A stretch of 64,000 nt of DNA. Source: Candidatus Pseudomonas phytovorans. Lineage in GTDB: Bacteria; Pseudomonadota; Gammaproteobacteria; Pseudomonadales; Pseudomonadaceae. Within the stretch, counting starts at the first letter, position 1; each line of letters starts with the position of its first letter. The stretch lies in contig CP119325.1 of NCBI GenBank assembly GCA_029202525.1, forward strand, positions 2,392,001 through 2,456,000. The letters are read 5' to 3'. The position numbers were made by a program, and so were the translations under genes. This document shows positions 1 through 20,850 of this stretch, piece after piece. The notes beneath the pieces are model-generated. The model ran no database searches, had not been told where the DNA came from, and saw only the letters and a program-made list of their open reading frames with translations.

Positions 1-3000
1 GCCACGGCACTGGTGCTCGATGACCAGACCCTGACCTACCAGGCACTCAACCGCCGCGCCAACCAGCTGGCGCACAAGCTGCGCGAACTTGGCGTGGGGC
101 CTGACATGCGTGTCGGCATCGCCGTGGAGCGCAGCCTGGACATGGTGGTAGGCCTGCTGGGTATCCTCAAGGCCGGTGGTGCCTACGTGCCGCTCGACCC
201 GCAATACCCGCAGGAACGCTTGCGTTTCATGATGCAGGACAGCGGCATTCACCTGCTCCTGACCCAGCCTCACCTGACACCGACGCTGCCGATTTCACCC
301 GCAGTGGCCTGCCTGGAAATGCAGGCGGATGAGCAGTGGCTGGGCAATTGCAGCGCAGACAACCCGGTGAGCCTGACCGTCGCCGACAACCTTGCCTATG
401 TGATCTACACCTCTGGCTCCACCGGCAAGCCCAAGGGTGTGGCTGTCGCCCATCGTGAGCTGTCGGTGTTCTGCAGCGTGGCCGCCGACTATTCGCGGCT
501 CGACGCCAGTGACCGGGTGTTGCAGTTCGCCACGGTCAACTTCGATGGCTTCGTCGAGCAGCTTTACCCGGCATTGTGCTGCGGTGCCCGGGTGGTCATG
601 CGTGGGCCGCAGCTATGGGACATCGAGACCCTGAAGCAGGCCATCGTCACCCACGGCATCACCGTGGCCGACCTGACCACCGCCTACTGGCGCATGCTGG
701 CTGCAGAAAAGCTGCCGGCCGGCGCCTGCGCCTCGCTGCGTCAGGTGCACGTGGGCGGCGAAGCCATGCCGATGGAAAGCCTCGGCGACTGGTACGCCAG
801 CGGTCTGCAGCAGGTTCGTCTGCTCAATACCTACGGGCCTACCGAAGCCACCGTGGTCACCACCGTGCAGGACTGTGCCGGTTTGCAGCCCGGCGCTGGT
901 GGCAAGGCCATCGTGCCGATCGGCCGTGCAGTGGGCGGCAGGCTGACCTACGTCTGTGACGATGGCCTTGCCCTGGCCCCGGCCGGCTGGGTGAACGAAC
1001 TGCTGATCGGCGGGCGCGGCTGCCTCGCCCGCGGCTATTTCAACCGCCCGGCGTTGACCGCCGAGCGGTTCATTCCCGACCCGTTCGACCCGGTCGGCGG
1101 CGGCCGCCTGTACCGCACCGGCGACCTGGCGAGCTACCGTGCTGATGGTGTAATCGACTATGTCGGCCGTATCGACCATCAAGTCAAGATTCGCGGCCTG
1201 CGCATCGAGCTGGGCGAGATCGAAGCGCGGCTGCAAGAGCATGCCAAGGTGCGCGAGGCACAGGTGATCGACATCGACGGGCCTACCGGCAAGCAGTTGG
1301 TGGGCTACTTGGTGATCGAGGGCGGCCTTGAACAGCAGGATGCGCTGCGCACTGACCTGGCCAGCCACCTCAAGGCGGCATTGCCGGACTACATGGTCCC
1401 GGCGCACCTGATGTTCCTCGGCGAATTGCCGCTGACGCCGAATGGCAAGCTGGACCGCAAGGCACTGCCAAGGCCCGACCTGAACCTTGACCAGCCTGCC
1501 TATGTGCCGCCGCGCAGTGAGCGCGAACAGCAGATTGCGGCCATCTGGGCCCAGGTCCTCAAGGTTGAGCGCATCGGCCTTACCGATCATTTCTTCGAAC
1601 TGGGCGGGCACTCGTTGCTGGCCACTCAGGTGACCTCGCGCATCCGCCAGGCCCTGGGCCTTGAAATACCCCTGCGCACGCTCTTCGAAGCCCCGGTGCT
1701 GGCTGATTTCGTCGCGTTGACAGGGCAGGGTACGCAGGCGCCCGCGCCGGCATTGCTGCCGGTGGACCGTACGCAGCCACTGGCCTTGTCCTACGCCCAG
1801 CAGCGCCAGTGGTTCTTCTGGCAGATGGCCCCTGAAAGCACCGCCTACAACATGGCCACGGTGCTGCGGCTGCGCGGCAATCTGGCCGAGGATGCCTTGC
1901 GCCTGAGCTTTGAAGCGCTGATCGCGCGACACGAGACCCTGCGTACCACCTTCCGCCAGGCAGGCGACCATGCCCTGCAAGTGATTCACCCGGCGCAGCC
2001 ATTCAACCTGGCAAGCGAGCGGGTTGACCTTGGCGCGGGTAAGCAACAGGCAGCGCTGCTCAAGCGCCTGGTAGAGGCAGAGACCCAGCGCCCCTTCGAC
2101 CTGGAGCACGGGCCGTTGCTGCGGGTGAAGCTGCTGCGCGTGGCCGAGGATGACCATGTGCTGATACTGACCTTGCACCATATCATCTCCGATGGCTGGT
2201 CGATGCCGGTGATGGTCGATGAGCTGGTGCAACTGTACGAAGGGCTGCGCACCGGGCAACCGGTCGAGCTGGCTGGGCTGCCTGTGCAGTACGCCGACTA
2301 CGCGGTATGGCAGCGGCAGTGGATGGAGGCCGGTGAGCGAGAGCGCCAACTGGACTACTGGAAGGCCCAGCTGGGCGACCGCCAACCGGTGCTCGAACTG
2401 CCCGCCGACCGCCCGCGCCCGGCTAACCAGGACTTTGCCGGCGCCAGTTTCGCCATCGACCTGGACCGCGACCTGGTGCACGCGCTCAAGGCATTGGCCC
2501 AACAGCAGGGCGTCAGCCTGTTCATGCTGCTGCTGGCCAGTTTCCAGACCTTGCTGCACCGCTATTCGGGGCAGGACGACATCCGCGTCGGGGTGCCGAT
2601 CGCCAACCGCAACCGCCTGGAAACCGAGCGCCTGATCGGCTTCTTCGTCAACACCCAGGTGCTCAAGGCCGAATTCGACCTGCACACCACCTTCAGCCAG
2701 TTGCTCGAACAGACCCGCCAGACTGCCCTGGCGGCCCAGGGGCATCAGGATCTGCCGTTCGAGCAGTTGGTCGAGGCCCTGCACCCCGAACGCAGCCTGA
2801 GCCACAGCCCGCTGTTCCAGGCACTTTACAATCACCAGACCGAGCTGCGCGGGCAGGCGCGCAGTTTGCCCGGGCTAGAAGTCGAAGGCCTGGCCTGGGA
2901 GCGTTATACCGCTCAGTTCGACCTCACCCTGGACACCTTCGAGCATGCCGAAGGCCTGGGTGCCTCGCTGGTATACGCCACGTCGCTGTTCGATCGCCCG

Positions 3001-6000
3001 CGCATCGAGGCACTGGCGCAGCACTGGTGCAACCTGCTGGCCGATATCGTGCGTCAACCCGATCAGCGCGTCGCCGAGCTGGCGATGCTGGGCAGCCAGG
3101 AGCGCGAGCATTTGCTGGCGACGTGGGACCAGACCGGCGACGACCACCCGGACGACCGTTTCGTCCACCAACTGTTTGCCGACCAGGTCGCCCGTGCGCC
3201 CGAGGCCGTGGCCATCCGTTTCGACGACCAGCGGCTGAGCTACAGTCAGCTCGATGCCCAGGCCAACCGCCTGGCGCGCCGCCTGGTCGAGCTAGGTGTC
3301 GGCCCCGAGGTCAGGGTCGTCATCGCCATGCGCCGCTCCACCGAGATCATGGTGGCGTTCCTGGCGGTGCTCAAGGCCGGCGGCGTGTATGTGCCGCTGG
3401 ACATCGCCTACCCGCAGGACCGCCTGCGCTACATGATGCAGGACTGCGCCGCGGCGTTGGTGCTGACCCAGAGCGATGTGCTGGGCAGCCTGCCGATCCC
3501 TGAAGGCTTGCCGACGCTGGCGGTGGACTTGCCGGCCGCCTGGCAGCAAGGCCCGGACACGGCACCTGAAGTGGCGCTGGACAAGCACAACCTTGCCTAT
3601 GTGATCTACACCTCGGGCTCGACCGGCATGCCCAAGGGCGTGGCAGTGGCGCATGGGCCGTTGGCCTCGCACATCCTGGCCAACGGTGAACGCTATGCAA
3701 CCGGCCCGCAGGATTGCGAGCTGCACTTCATGTCCTTCGCCTTTGATGGCGCCCATGAGGCGTGGATGCACCTGCTGATCAACGGCGCCAGTGTGCTGGT
3801 GCGCGACGACAGCCTGTGGCTGCCCGAGCAGGCCTACGCCGAGATGCACCGGCATGGCGTGACGATTGCGGTGTTCCCGCCGGTGTATCTGCAACAGTTG
3901 GCCGAGCATGCCCTGCGCGTGGGCAACCCGCCGCCGGTGCGCATCTACTGCTTTGGCGGTGATGCGGTACCGCAAGCCGGCTACGAGCTGGCCTGGCAGG
4001 CCCTGCGCCCGCAATACATCTTCAACGGCTACGGGCCGACCGAAACCGTGGTCACGCCGTTGCTCTGGCGCGCATCGCCAGGCGATGCCTGCGGTGCGGC
4101 CTACGCGCCTATCGGCCGCCTGGTCGGGCGTCGCCGCAGTTATGTGCTCGACGCGAGCCTCAACCTGGTGCCGTTGGGTCACAGTGGCGAGCTGTTCCTT
4201 GGCGGGCTGTGCGTGGCGCGTGGCTACCTCGACCGCCCTGGGCTGACCGCCGAGCGCTTCGTTCCCGACCCGTTCGCCGCCAACGGCGAGCGCGTCTACC
4301 GCAGCGGTGACCTGACCCGCAGCCGGGCCGACGGCGTGGTCGACTACCTGGGGCGTATCGACCACCAGGTGAAGATCCGCGGCTTCCGCATCGAGCTTGG
4401 TGAGATCGAGGCGCGCTTGCAGGGTCACCCCGCAGTGCGTGAAAGCGTGGTCATCGACATCCAGGGCCCTGGCGGCAAACAGTTGGCTGCGTATCTGGTC
4501 TGCGCGGACGTGCAGGCCGATGACCTGCAGGGGCAGAGCCTGCTGCGCGGTGAGCTGCGCGAGCACCTCAAGGCAAGCTTGCCGGACTACATGGTGCCCA
4601 CCCACCTGGTGTTCCTCGACACCTTGCCGCTCACGCCCAATGGCAAGCTGGACCGCAAGGGCTTGCCCAAGCCCGACGTCAGTCAATTGCAGCAGGTGTA
4701 CGTCGCACCTCGCAGCGCACTGGAACAGACCATTGCCGGGATCTGGGCAGATGTACTGAAAGTCGACAAAGTGGGGCTGACCGACAACTTCTTCGAACTG
4801 GGCGGTGATTCGATCATTTCGATCCAGGTGGTCAGCCGCGCGCGCCAAGCGGGTATCCGCTTCACCCCCAAAGAGCTGTTCCAGCACCAGACCGTGCAAG
4901 GGCTGGCCGCAGTTGCCAGGCAAGGGGACGACGGCGGCTTGCTGATCGAACAGGGGCCTGCCACTGGCCAGAACCTGCTGCTGCCGATCCAGCAATCGTT
5001 CTTCGAACAGGACATTGCCCAGCGCCACCACTGGAACCAGGCGCTGCTGCTCAAGGCCGGTCAGGCACTCGACAGCCAGGCACTGGAACAGGCCCTGCAG
5101 GCCCTGGTGATCCACCATGACGCCTTGCGCCTGCGCTTTGACCAGGCAGAGGGCGAGTGGACGGCCCACTACGGTTCACCCGAGACACAACAGGGCCTGC
5201 TGCGGCAGGTCACGGTGGCCGATGCTCAGGCACTGGAAGCGTTGTGCGATGAGGTGCAAGGCAGCCTCGATCTGCAGCGCGGGCCTTTGCTGCGGGCATT
5301 GCTGGCGACCCTGGCAGATGGCAGTCAGCGCTTGTTGCTGGCGATTCATCACCTGGTGGTGGACGGGGTTTCGTGGCGGGTACTGCTCGAAGACCTGCAA
5401 ACGGCCTACCGCCAATTGCACGCTGGCCAGCCACTCGACCTGCCCGGCAAAACCAGCGCAACCCAGGCGTGGGCCGGGCACCTGCAGGCCTACGCACGCA
5501 GCGACGCGTTGCAGGCGCAGTTGGCTTACTGGCAGGCGCAACTGGGCGGGGTTGATGCAGACCTGCCTTGCGATAACCCGGGTGGCTCGTTGCACGGCAT
5601 GCATGTTGGCACTGCCCGCACCCGCCTCGACGCTGCCTGTACCCGCCAACTGTTGCAACAGGCGCCTGCCGCCTACCGCACGCAGGTCAACGACCTGCTG
5701 CTGACCGCGCTGGCGCGCGTCATCGCCCGCTGGACCCAGCGCAGCGACGTGCTTGTGCAGTTGGAGGGGCATGGTCGCGAAGACCTGTTCGATACCGTCG
5801 ACCTGACGCGGACCGTGGGCTGGTTCACCAGCGTGTTCCCGGTACGGCTGAGCCCGGAACTGACCCTTGATGAGTCGATCAAGCGGATCAAGGAGCAACT
5901 GCGGGCGATCCCGGACAAAGGCATCGGCTACGGCGCCCTGCGTTATCTGGGCGATGACCAGGCGCGCGCGGCCCTGGCGCAATTGCCAACCCCGCGCATC

Positions 6001-9000
6001 ACTTTCAACTACTTGGGGCAGTTCGACGGTAGCTTCACCGCTGCCTCCGGCGCCGATGCCCCGGCATTCCTGGTGCCTGCCGAAGAAAGCGCTGGCGCCA
6101 GCCAGAGCAGCGAGGCGCCGCTGGACAACTGGTTGTCGATCAACGGCCAGGTGTATGCCGGTGAGTTGAGCCTGGAGTGGACTTACAGCCGCGACATGTT
6201 CGCCGCCGACACGGTGCAGCACCTTGCCGATCAGTTTGCCGCGGAGCTCAATGCAGTGGTCGAGCATTGCCTGGAAGATGGCCAGGCGGGGTTGACCCCT
6301 TCGGACGTGCCGCTGGCCGGGCTGACCCAGGCGCAGCTGGACAGCTTGCCGATCGCAGCGGTGCAGGTCGAAGACCTTTATCCGCTCGCGCCCATGCAGC
6401 AAGGCATGCTGTTCCACAGCCTGTTCGAGCAAGGCGGCGGGCATTACATCAACCAGATGCGCGTCGACGTCAAAGGCCTCGATGTGCCGCGGTTCAGGCT
6501 CGCCTGGCAGGCCGCTGTCGACCGCCATGAAGTGCTGCGGGCCAACTTCGTCACCTGCTTCGAGTCCCCTCTGCAAGTGATCCGCAAGCAGCTCGAACTG
6601 CCGTTTACGCACCTGGACTGGGTGGGCATCGCCGAGCAGGGTGCGGCCCTGGACAGCTGGGCCGAAGCAGACCTGCGCAAGGGCTTCGACCTGCAGCATG
6701 ATCCTTTGCTGCGCTTGGCGGTGATTCGTACCGATGACGAAACCTGCCATCTGGTCTTCACCAGCCACCACATCCTGATGGATGGCTGGAGCAATGCGCA
6801 GTTACTCGGTGAAGTGCTGCAGGCCTATGCGGGGCTGCCGAACGGTGGGCTGACGGGCCGCTACCGCGACTACATCGAGTGGCTGCACCGCCAGGATCCC
6901 GTGCAGGCCCAGGCCTTCTGGCAGCAGCAGTTGCAGGACCTGAATGAACCCACGCGCCTGGCGCTGGCCATGCGTCAGGACAAAGCCCGGCTGGGCACGG
7001 GCTACGGCGAACACCAGCAGCGCTTGAGCGAGCAGCAGACGCAGGCGCTGGGTGCCTTTGCCCGGCAGCAGCGAGTGACCGTCAACACCCTGGTGCAGGC
7101 GGCATGGCTACTGCTGCTGCAGCGTTACACCGGGCAATCGTGCGTGAGCTTCGGCGCGACAGTGTCGGGTCGGCCGGCGGAGTTGCGCGGCGTCGAGCAA
7201 CAGCTTGGGCTGTTCATCAACACCCTGCCGGTGGTCGCCAGCCCCCGTCCGCAGCAGCGCGTGGCGCAGTGGGTGCAGCAGTTGCAGGCGCAGAACCTGG
7301 CGTTGCGCGAATACGAGCACAGCCCTTTGTACGACATCCAGCGTTGGGCCGGGTCGGGCGGGGAAGGGTTATTCGATACCTTGCTGGTGTTTGAAAACTA
7401 CCCGGTTGGCGAGGCGTTGCAGCAGAGCGCGCCTGCCGGGCTTGTGTTCGGCAACGTGCACGGCCATGAGCAGTCGAGCGTGCCGCTGACCCTGGCGATC
7501 GGCGCCGGTGCTCAGTTGTCGGTGCACTACAGCTACGACCGTGAGTGTTTCACCGAGGAAAGCATTGCGCAGATCGCGCGTCACTTCGGCACGCTGTTGC
7601 AGGCGCTGATCGAGGATGCGCAGCAGGTAGTCGCCCGACTGCCTTTGCTTGAAGCACAAGAACGGCAGGCAATCATCCATGACTGGAATCGGGCGCCTGT
7701 TGTTCATCATCCCGATCAATGTCTGCACCAACTGATCGAAACTCAGGCTGCGCGTACGCCGCAGGCCATTGCCGTGGTGGCGGGTGAGCGGACACTCAGC
7801 TACAGCCAGCTCAATCTGCGTGCCAACCAACTGGCTCACAAGCTGCGAGAGCAGGGCGTAGGGCCGGATGTACTGGTGGGCCTCGCTGTGGATCGGAGTC
7901 TGGAAATGGTCATCGGGCTTCTGGGTATCCTCAAGGCCGGCGGCGCCTATGTGCCGCTGGATCCTGAATATCCAGAGGATCGCCTGGCCTACATGATGAG
8001 CGACAGCGGTATTCGCCTGTTGCTGACCCAGTCACATCTGCTCGCCCGCTTGCCGCTCCCCGAGGATGTCGAGCCGCTGCTTCTGGAGCCACTCCCGGGC
8101 TACAGCGAAGCCAACCCGATCAACTTCACGCAACCGGCAAACCTGGCTTACGTGATCTATACCTCAGGGTCCACCGGCAAGCCCAAAGGCACCTTGCTGC
8201 CCCATCACAACGTTGTGCGCCTGTTCCAGGCAACCCAGGACTGGTTCCGGTTCGACAGCCAGGATGTCTGGAGTGTCTTCCACTCCTATGCGTTCGATTT
8301 CTCGGTCTGGGAACTGTTCGGTGCGCTGGTGCATGGGGCCAAGGCAGTGATCGTGCCCAAGGACGTGGCCCGATCGCCGGCGGACTTCCACGCGCTACTG
8401 ATTCGTGAGCAGGTCACGGTACTCAACCAGACACCTTCGGCGTTCAAGCAACTCATCCCGCACGCCTGCGCACGGCCGCAGGGGCAGGCCGACCTTGCCT
8501 TGCGCTACATCGTGTTCGGTGGCGAAGCGCTGGATGTCGGGAGCCTGGCACCATGGTTCAACCACTTTGGCGACCACCAGCCGACCTTGATCAACATGTA
8601 TGGCATCACTGAAACCACGGTGCACGTCACTTACCGACCCGTGCGCCGCGAAGATCTGCAGCGTGAGGGCGTAAGCCCTATTGGTGAAGTAATCCCGGAT
8701 CAGTCGTTGTACCTGCTGGATGCCGACTTCGACATTGCTGCTCCCGGATGTCATGGCGAACTGCACGTTGGTCACGCCGGGCTTGCCCGAGGCTATCACC
8801 GGCGTGCGGCGCTTACGGCGGAGCGGTTCGTACCCGACCCGTTCGATGATAGCGAGCAAGGGGGTGGTCGCCTCTACCGCACCAGCGATCTGGCACGGTA
8901 TCGCTTCCAGGGTGCGGTCGAGTACGCCGGTCGTATCGACCATCAGGTGAAGATCCGCGGTTTCCGTATCGAGCTTGGCGAGATCGAGACCAGGCTGAAG

Positions 9001-9555
9001 GAGCATTCGCAAATCCTCGAAGCGGTGGTGCTCGCCATGGACGGCCCGAGCGGTACGCAACTGGTTGCCTACCTGATCCCTGCCCAGGCGCCCACGGCAG
9101 CATTGCGCGAGAGCCTGCGCGAGCACCTTAAGGCGACGCTGCCAGAGCATATGGTGCCCGCGCACCAGGTGTTCCTGGAAACACTCCCCCTTACGGCAAA
9201 CGGCAAGCTTGATCGACGCGCCTTGCCTGCCCCTGATGCCACGCAGTTGCAGCAGTTGTTCGTCGCCCCGCAGAGCCCGCTCGAGCAGGACGTTGCGGCG
9301 ATCTGGGCTGACGTGCTGAAGCTGGAAAGGGTCGGGATGAGCGACAACTTCTTCGAGCTGGGCGGGCATTCGCTGCTGGCAGTCCAGGCTACCCAGCGCG
9401 TGCAGTTGCTGCTGGGCCTGGAGGTGCCTCTGGCGGCCCTGTTCGGTGCTGGACGGTTGGCGGACTACGTGGCGGCGATGGCTGAGCTGGCGCCTGCCAG
9501 CGCGGCGGATGTCGATGAATTGAGTGATTTCCTGGCAGAACTGGAGAGTGTTTGA
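1..9555 (+). CDS. Pyoverdine side-chain NRPS, 5'-truncated by the window edge ([A-T]-C-A-T-E-C-A-T)
   Basis: The reading frame is open from base 1, so the gene starts upstream; 3184 residues are visible (residue 1 = bases 1-3). Domains: A1 (to ~490; TSGSTGKPKG at 137, NGKLDRKAL at 481), T1 (GGHS, Ser538), C (HHIISDG at 726), A2 (core at 1204), T2 (GGDS, Ser1604), E (HHLVVDG at 1783, EGHGRE present), C (HHILMDG at 2256; YPLAPMQQGM start, the D-L acceptor type), A3, T3 (Ser3124). Pocket residues read by alignment to PheA: A1 D-G-E-D-H-G-T-V-V (acidic pocket, Lys or Orn type); A2 D-G-E-V-C-G-G-V-T (ornithine or hydroxyornithine type in pyoverdine systems, from memory); A3 D-F-W-N-V-G-M-V-H (Thr). 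The first C starts LSYAQQRQW, the L-L type. It ends in a free T domain that should hand its chain to the next NRPS, which starts 1 base after this stop. Confidence 0.95.
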   Translation, partial: ATALVLDDQTLTYQALNRRANQLAHKLRELGVGPDMRVGIAVERSLDMVVGLLGILKAGGAYVPLDPQYPQERLRFMMQDSGIHLLLTQPHLTPTLPISPAVACLEMQADEQWLGNCSADNPVSLTVADNLAYVIYTSGSTGKPKGVAVAHRELSVFCSVAADYSRLDASDRVLQFATVNFDGFVEQLYPALCCGARVVMRGPQLWDIETLKQAIVTHGITVADLTTAYWRMLAAEKLPAGACASLRQVHVGGEAMPMESLGDWYASGLQQVRLLNTYGPTEATVVTTVQDCAGLQPGAGGKAIVPIGRAVGGRLTYVCDDGLALAPAGWVNELLIGGRGCLARGYFNRPALTAERFIPDPFDPVGGGRLYRTGDLASYRADGVIDYVGRIDHQVKIRGLRIELGEIEARLQEHAKVREAQVIDIDGPTGKQLVGYLVIEGGLEQQDALRTDLASHLKAALPDYMVPAHLMFLGELPLTPNGKLDRKALPRPDLNLDQPAYVPPRSEREQQIAAIWAQVLKVERIGLTDHFFELGGHSLLATQVTSRIRQALGLEIPLRTLFEAPVLADFVALTGQGTQAPAPALLPVDRTQPLALSYAQQRQWFFWQMAPESTAYNMATVLRLRGNLAEDALRLSFEALIARHETLRTTFRQAGDHALQVIHPAQPFNLASERVDLGAGKQQAALLKRLVEAETQRPFDLEHGPLLRVKLLRVAEDDHVLILTLHHIISDGWSMPVMVDELVQLYEGLRTGQPVELAGLPVQYADYAVWQRQWMEAGERERQLDYWKAQLGDRQPVLELPADRPRPANQDFAGASFAIDLDRDLVHALKALAQQQGVSLFMLLLASFQTLLHRYSGQDDIRVGVPIANRNRLETERLIGFFVNTQVLKAEFDLHTTFSQLLEQTRQTALAAQGHQDLPFEQLVEALHPERSLSHSPLFQALYNHQTELRGQARSLPGLEVEGLAWERYTAQFDLTLDTFEHAEGLGASLVYATSLFDRPRIEALAQHWCNLLADIVRQPDQRVAELAMLGSQEREHLLATWDQTGDDHPDDRFVHQLFADQVARAPEAVAIRFDDQRLSYSQLDAQANRLARRLVELGVGPEVRVVIAMRRSTEIMVAFLAVLKAGGVYVPLDIAYPQDRLRYMMQDCAAALVLTQSDVLGSLPIPEGLPTLAVDLPAAWQQGPDTAPEVALDKHNLAYVIYTSGSTGMPKGVAVAHGPLASHILANGERYATGPQDCELHFMSFAFDGAHEAWMHLLINGASVLVRDDSLWLPEQAYAEMHRHGVTIAVFPPVYLQQLAEHALRVGNPPPVRIYCFGGDAVPQAGYELAWQALRPQYIFNGYGPTETVVTPLLWRASPGDACGAAYAPIGRLVGRRRSYVLDASLNLVPLGHSGELFLGGLCVARGYLDRPGLTAERFVPDPFAANGERVYRSGDLTRSRADGVVDYLGRIDHQVKIRGFRIELGEIEARLQGHPAVRESVVIDIQGPGGKQLAAYLVCADVQADDLQGQSLLRGELREHLKASLPDYMVPTHLVFLDTLPLTPNGKLDRKGLPKPDVSQLQQVYVAPRSALEQTIAGIWADVLKVDKVGLTDNFFELGGDSIISIQVVSRARQAGIRFTPKELFQHQTVQGLAAVARQGDDGGLLIEQGPATGQNLLLPIQQSFFEQDIAQRHHWNQALLLKAGQALDSQALEQALQALVIHHDALRLRFDQAEGEWTAHYGSPETQQGLLRQVTVADAQALEALCDEVQGSLDLQRGPLLRALLATLADGSQRLLLAIHHLVVDGVSWRVLLEDLQTAYRQLHAGQPLDLPGKTSATQAWAGHLQAYARSDALQAQLAYWQAQLGGVDADLPCDNPGGSLHGMHVGTARTRLDAACTRQLLQQAPAAYRTQVNDLLLTALARVIARWTQRSDVLVQLEGHGREDLFDTVDLTRTVGWFTSVFPVRLSPELTLDESIKRIKEQLRAIPDKGIGYGALRYLGDDQARAALAQLPTPRITFNYLGQFDGSFTAASGADAPAFLVPAEESAGASQSSEAPLDNWLSINGQVYAGELSLEWTYSRDMFAADTVQHLADQFAAELNAVVEHCLEDGQAGLTPSDVPLAGLTQAQLDSLPIAAVQVEDLYPLAPMQQGMLFHSLFEQGGGHYINQMRVDVKGLDVPRFRLAWQAAVDRHEVLRANFVTCFESPLQVIRKQLELPFTHLDWVGIAEQGAALDSWAEADLRKGFDLQHDPLLRLAVIRTDDETCHLVFTSHHILMDGWSNAQLLGEVLQAYAGLPNGGLTGRYRDYIEWLHRQDPVQAQAFWQQQLQDLNEPTRLALAMRQDKARLGTGYGEHQQRLSEQQTQALGAFARQQRVTVNTLVQAAWLLLLQRYTGQSCVSFGATVSGRPAELRGVEQQLGLFINTLPVVASPRPQQRVAQWVQQLQAQNLALREYEHSPLYDIQRWAGSGGEGLFDTLLVFENYPVGEALQQSAPAGLVFGNVHGHEQSSVPLTLAIGAGAQLSVHYSYDRECFTEESIAQIARHFGTLLQALIEDAQQVVARLPLLEAQERQAIIHDWNRAPVVHHPDQCLHQLIETQAARTPQAIAVVAGERTLSYSQLNLRANQLAHKLREQGVGPDVLVGLAVDRSLEMVIGLLGILKAGGAYVPLDPEYPEDRLAYMMSDSGIRLLLTQSHLLARLPLPEDVEPLLLEPLPGYSEANPINFTQPANLAYVIYTSGSTGKPKGTLLPHHNVVRLFQATQDWFRFDSQDVWSVFHSYAFDFSVWELFGALVHGAKAVIVPKDVARSPADFHALLIREQVTVLNQTPSAFKQLIPHACARPQGQADLALRYIVFGGEALDVGSLAPWFNHFGDHQPTLINMYGITETTVHVTYRPVRREDLQREGVSPIGEVIPDQSLYLLDADFDIAAPGCHGELHVGHAGLARGYHRRAALTAERFVPDPFDDSEQGGGRLYRTSDLARYRFQGAVEYAGRIDHQVKIRGFRIELGEIETRLKEHSQILEAVVLAMDGPSGTQLVAYLIPAQAPTAALRESLREHLKATLPEHMVPAHQVFLETLPLTANGKLDRRALPAPDATQLQQLFVAPQSPLEQDVAAIWADVLKLERVGMSDNFFELGGHSLLAVQATQRVQLLLGLEVPLAALFGAGRLADYVAAMAELAPASAADVDELSDFLAELESV

Positions 9556-9556
9556 A

Positions 9557-12937
<3,381 letters not shown>

Positions 12938-12948
12938 GGGATACATCA

Positions 12949-20846
<7,898 letters not shown>

Positions 20847-20850
<4 letters not shown>

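Noticed and set aside
613..2835. Long minus-strand open frame (740 codons) inside NRPS1
   Set aside because: It is antisense to conserved A, T and C domains, has no family likeness, and similar frames recur opposite every NRPS module, as expected from the codon bias of this GC-rich DNA.
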